Source: Anaerolineales bacterium UBA4823 (GTDB lineage: Bacteria > Chloroflexota > Anaerolineae > Anaerolineales > UBA4823). Taken from it: 15,722 nt of DNA. The notes under the pieces were generated by a model. That model did no database searches. It saw only the letters and a program-made list of their open reading frames with translations, and had not been told where the DNA came from. Below are positions 14,103 to 15,722 of the stretch, piece by piece. The translations under genes and the position numbers were made by a program. The stretch is from positions 5,322-21,043 of the forward strand of contig DHFN01000182.1 of the NCBI GenBank assembly GCA_002402275.1, in the 5' to 3' direction. Each line of letters opens with the position of its first letter. Position 1 is the first letter of the stretch.

Positions 14103-14921
14103 TTATCTCTTTCTTGTTACATAAAACGTATAGACTCCCTGGTCGCTACGCGGTTCGGATAGATAATAATGATTGAGCCAGTTCCTCAACCAGGCAATAT
14201 TCCATTCTTTGCTGGTGATCAGCCAGCGTCCACTCAACCATTTAACTAATAAAGCCGGCACACCAAAGTAATGCCCCCATTCCACCACATGCATCGCCGT
14301 TGGAGGAAAGTAATGCCACCAATCTAAAATCTCAAAACCAGCCTGATCGAGGCGCTTTTCCCATACCTCAGGAGGATCGCAATGATAATGGCGCGAAATA
14401 CGGTTGAAAAATCGCCGGTAAAGCTTCGCTAAAGGATGCAGATGCAACCGATCGAAAAAATTGCCGATCGAGAGGCTATTCAGAAATTGGTGGTTGGGGA
14501 CGCAAAACAGAAAAAATGCCCCGGGTTGAAGAACCCGACTGAGCTCAGCTAAGACAGCATCAATGAGTGGGATGTGTTCGAGGACAGAATTGCTGATAGC
14601 GCTGGCAAAATAGGCATCCGGGAAAGGGATATAAGTTCCGTCGGCTTGGATGAGAAGTTGGTAAACTGATCGCTGGCTGGCTTCGTGTAAGGGGCCTTCC
14701 CAGGGGTCTAAACCGACCTCAATTTTCCGATCAAAGGCGACCGTGGCAAATTGACCATCTCCACACCCCAGGTCGAGGGTAGGGGAAGCTAAATCGAAGT
14801 CACGATAGAAACGCGCTTCCACAGCTCGTACGAGGGAACGAAAATAGGGCAGCTCTTTCAGGTTCAAGCCTAGATAATCTTTTTCAACTTGGGTATTAAC
14901 GATGGGAGATCGGGTTAGCAT
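14103..14921 (-). CDS. class I SAM-dependent methyltransferase
   Basis: This 272-residue protein has the Methyltransf_11-type core. Motif I is LDLGCGDGQF (49-58), the acidic end of strand 2 is VGLDPWEG, motif IV/post-I is AISNSVLEHI (about 107-116) and the next strand is ELSRVLQPGAFFLFCVPN. The C-terminal third is rich in Trp, Tyr and His (for example WWHYFPPTAMHVVEWGHYFG) and probably forms a lid or substrate-binding part. The substrate is unknown. It starts 13 bases after the glycosyltransferase stop on the same strand, so co-transcription and a role in modifying a cell-surface glycan, glycolipid or related compound are likely. No clear ribosome binding site precedes the ATG at 14921. Confidence 0.82.
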   Translation of the reverse strand: MLTRSPIVNTQVEKDYLGLNLKELPYFRSLVRAVEARFYRDFDLASPTLDLGCGDGQFATVAFDRKIEVGLDPWEGPLHEASQRSVYQLLIQADGTYIPFPDAYFASAISNSVLEHIPLIDAVLAELSRVLQPGAFFLFCVPNHQFLNSLSIGNFFDRLHLHPLAKLYRRFFNRISRHYHCDPPEVWEKRLDQAGFEILDWWHYFPPTAMHVVEWGHYFGVPALLVKWLSGRWLITSKEWNIAWLRNWLNHYYLSEPRSDQGVYTFYVTRKR

Positions 14922-14934
14922 GTTGAATTTTTTC

Positions 14935-15722
14935 TTATTTCTCCACTAATTCATGAAATAACATTTCGTATTCAGAGGCAATCTGCTGGGGAGAATAACG
15001 CTGAGCAATCTTTTCAATATCACCACGGTAATTTTGGGGGTTATCGAGGATGTCTATTATAGCGTTTGCTAGCTGAACCGGGTCGCGTGGGGAGACGATC
15101 AGTCCCATTCCAGTTTCGCGGACTGGTTGACGGACGCCTGGTAAATCGCTAGCTACCACGGCTGTCCCGCTGAGCATCGATTCAATCTGCACCATACCAA
15201 ATGACTCGGTGCTATTGATACTAGGGAGAACGGTCACCTGAGCGGTTTTGAGGAAAGCACTAAAATCGGTTGGTGGTAACACTCCTAAAAATGTCCAATG
15301 TTCGCCCAATTGTTTGATGAGGGGAGCCAATCGTTGAGCATAGGCTTCTTCCCCAAGCACATCTTGATATTGTCCAACAAACAGTACCCGTGCTTGGGGA
15401 TGTTTTCGGAGGATAATGGGCATGGCATCAACCAGGTATTCAACGCCTTTTTCGCTTGCCAGACGGGCTGCCATTCCAATAACCCGCTGTCCGTTTTTAA
15501 TCCCCACTTTTTCCCGAAAGGCGATCAGGTCTTTTTCTTGCACTGCCGGCAAGGTGATCGGGGGGGGAATGACTCGGACTTTTTTTAGATAGCGGCGCAA
15601 GAACGGGGAATTTTCCGCATAATCACGGGTATTGGTGATAATCAAATTCGCAGACTGAGCAGAGATATAGTTGGCAATGTTGGATACCAGATTCGCTAAA
15701 GAGTGAATAAACCCCTTTGGCA
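14935..15722 (-). CDS. GT4-family glycosyltransferase, C-terminal two thirds (5' truncated by the window edge)
   Basis: The frame stays open from the right edge of the window to the stop at 14935, giving 261 visible residues; the start lies beyond 15722. The visible N-terminal part, with SAQSANLIITNTRDYAE and VRVIPPPI, is the linker typical of GT4 enzymes between the two Rossmann domains. The C-terminal domain shows RVIGMAARLASEKGVEYLV, ARVLFVGQY, WTFLGVLPPTDFSAFL and VLPSINSTESFGMVQIE with the EX7E motif that binds the nucleotide-sugar donor. GT4 enzymes transfer a sugar with retention of configuration in lipid or polysaccharide synthesis. Donor and acceptor are unknown. The following methyltransferase gene supports a surface glycan setting. 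An internal TTG at 15645 is not a likely start because homologous sequence continues upstream. Confidence 0.85.
   Translation of the reverse strand, partial: PKGFIHSLANLVSNIANYISAQSANLIITNTRDYAENSPFLRRYLKKVRVIPPPITLPAVQEKDLIAFREKVGIKNGQRVIGMAARLASEKGVEYLVDAMPIILRKHPQARVLFVGQYQDVLGEEAYAQRLAPLIKQLGEHWTFLGVLPPTDFSAFLKTAQVTVLPSINSTESFGMVQIESMLSGTAVVASDLPGVRQPVRETGMGLIVSPRDPVQLANAIIDILDNPQNYRGDIEKIAQRYSPQQIASEYEMLFHELVEK

Overview
The window is ordinary bacterial chromosome of moderate, AT-leaning composition. Its gene families and sequence style point to an anaerobic member of the Chloroflexota, most likely Anaerolineae: a cobalt transporter subunit with a fused PDGLE domain, lipoproteins with Ser/Thr/Pro-rich linkers, a TupABC tungstate transporter and a MacAB-type exporter. 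No rRNA or other marker gene is present, so the assignment is an inference. No tRNA, CRISPR array, transposase or phage gene was recognised.

Layout. 1-1929 (+) is the end of an energy-coupling-factor cobalt/nickel importer operon: the CbiM C-terminus fused to a PDGLE (CbiN-like) segment, then CbiQ and CbiO. 1973-2434 (-) is a small lipoprotein convergent with it. 2669-3862 (+) is a PatB/MalY-type C-S lyase. 3897-7248 (-) is a three-gene exporter operon transcribed right to left: a MacA/HlyD-like adaptor, then a MacB/LolD-like ATPase and a MacB-type permease that overlap by 4 bases.

7442-11039 (+) is the most interesting block, a tungstate uptake operon. It starts with a one-component regulator that joins an ArsR-like winged helix to a periplasmic-binding-protein-like domain, followed by tupA, tupB and tupC. 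A near-perfect 30-base inverted repeat covers the region between a consensus -10 box and the regulator's start codon and looks like its operator. The tupA-tupB gap holds a fold-back element with two mutually exclusive pairings and a 12-codon ORF behind a strong ribosome binding site.

11145-12983 (+) encodes a KimA-type potassium importer. It is followed by a gene-free stretch of about 400 bases that contains a second, degenerate fold-back element. 13380-14006 (+) is a histidine phosphatase. 14103-15722 (-) is the start-truncated end of a GT4 glycosyltransferase gene followed by a SAM methyltransferase, probably part of a cell-surface glycan locus.

Together the genes show trace-metal supply (cobalt/nickel for B12 or metalloenzymes, tungstate for tungsten-pterin enzymes), potassium homeostasis and envelope functions. 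No wholly new multi-gene system stands out. The best leads are the fused tungstate regulator with its operator, and the structured tupA-tupB spacer.
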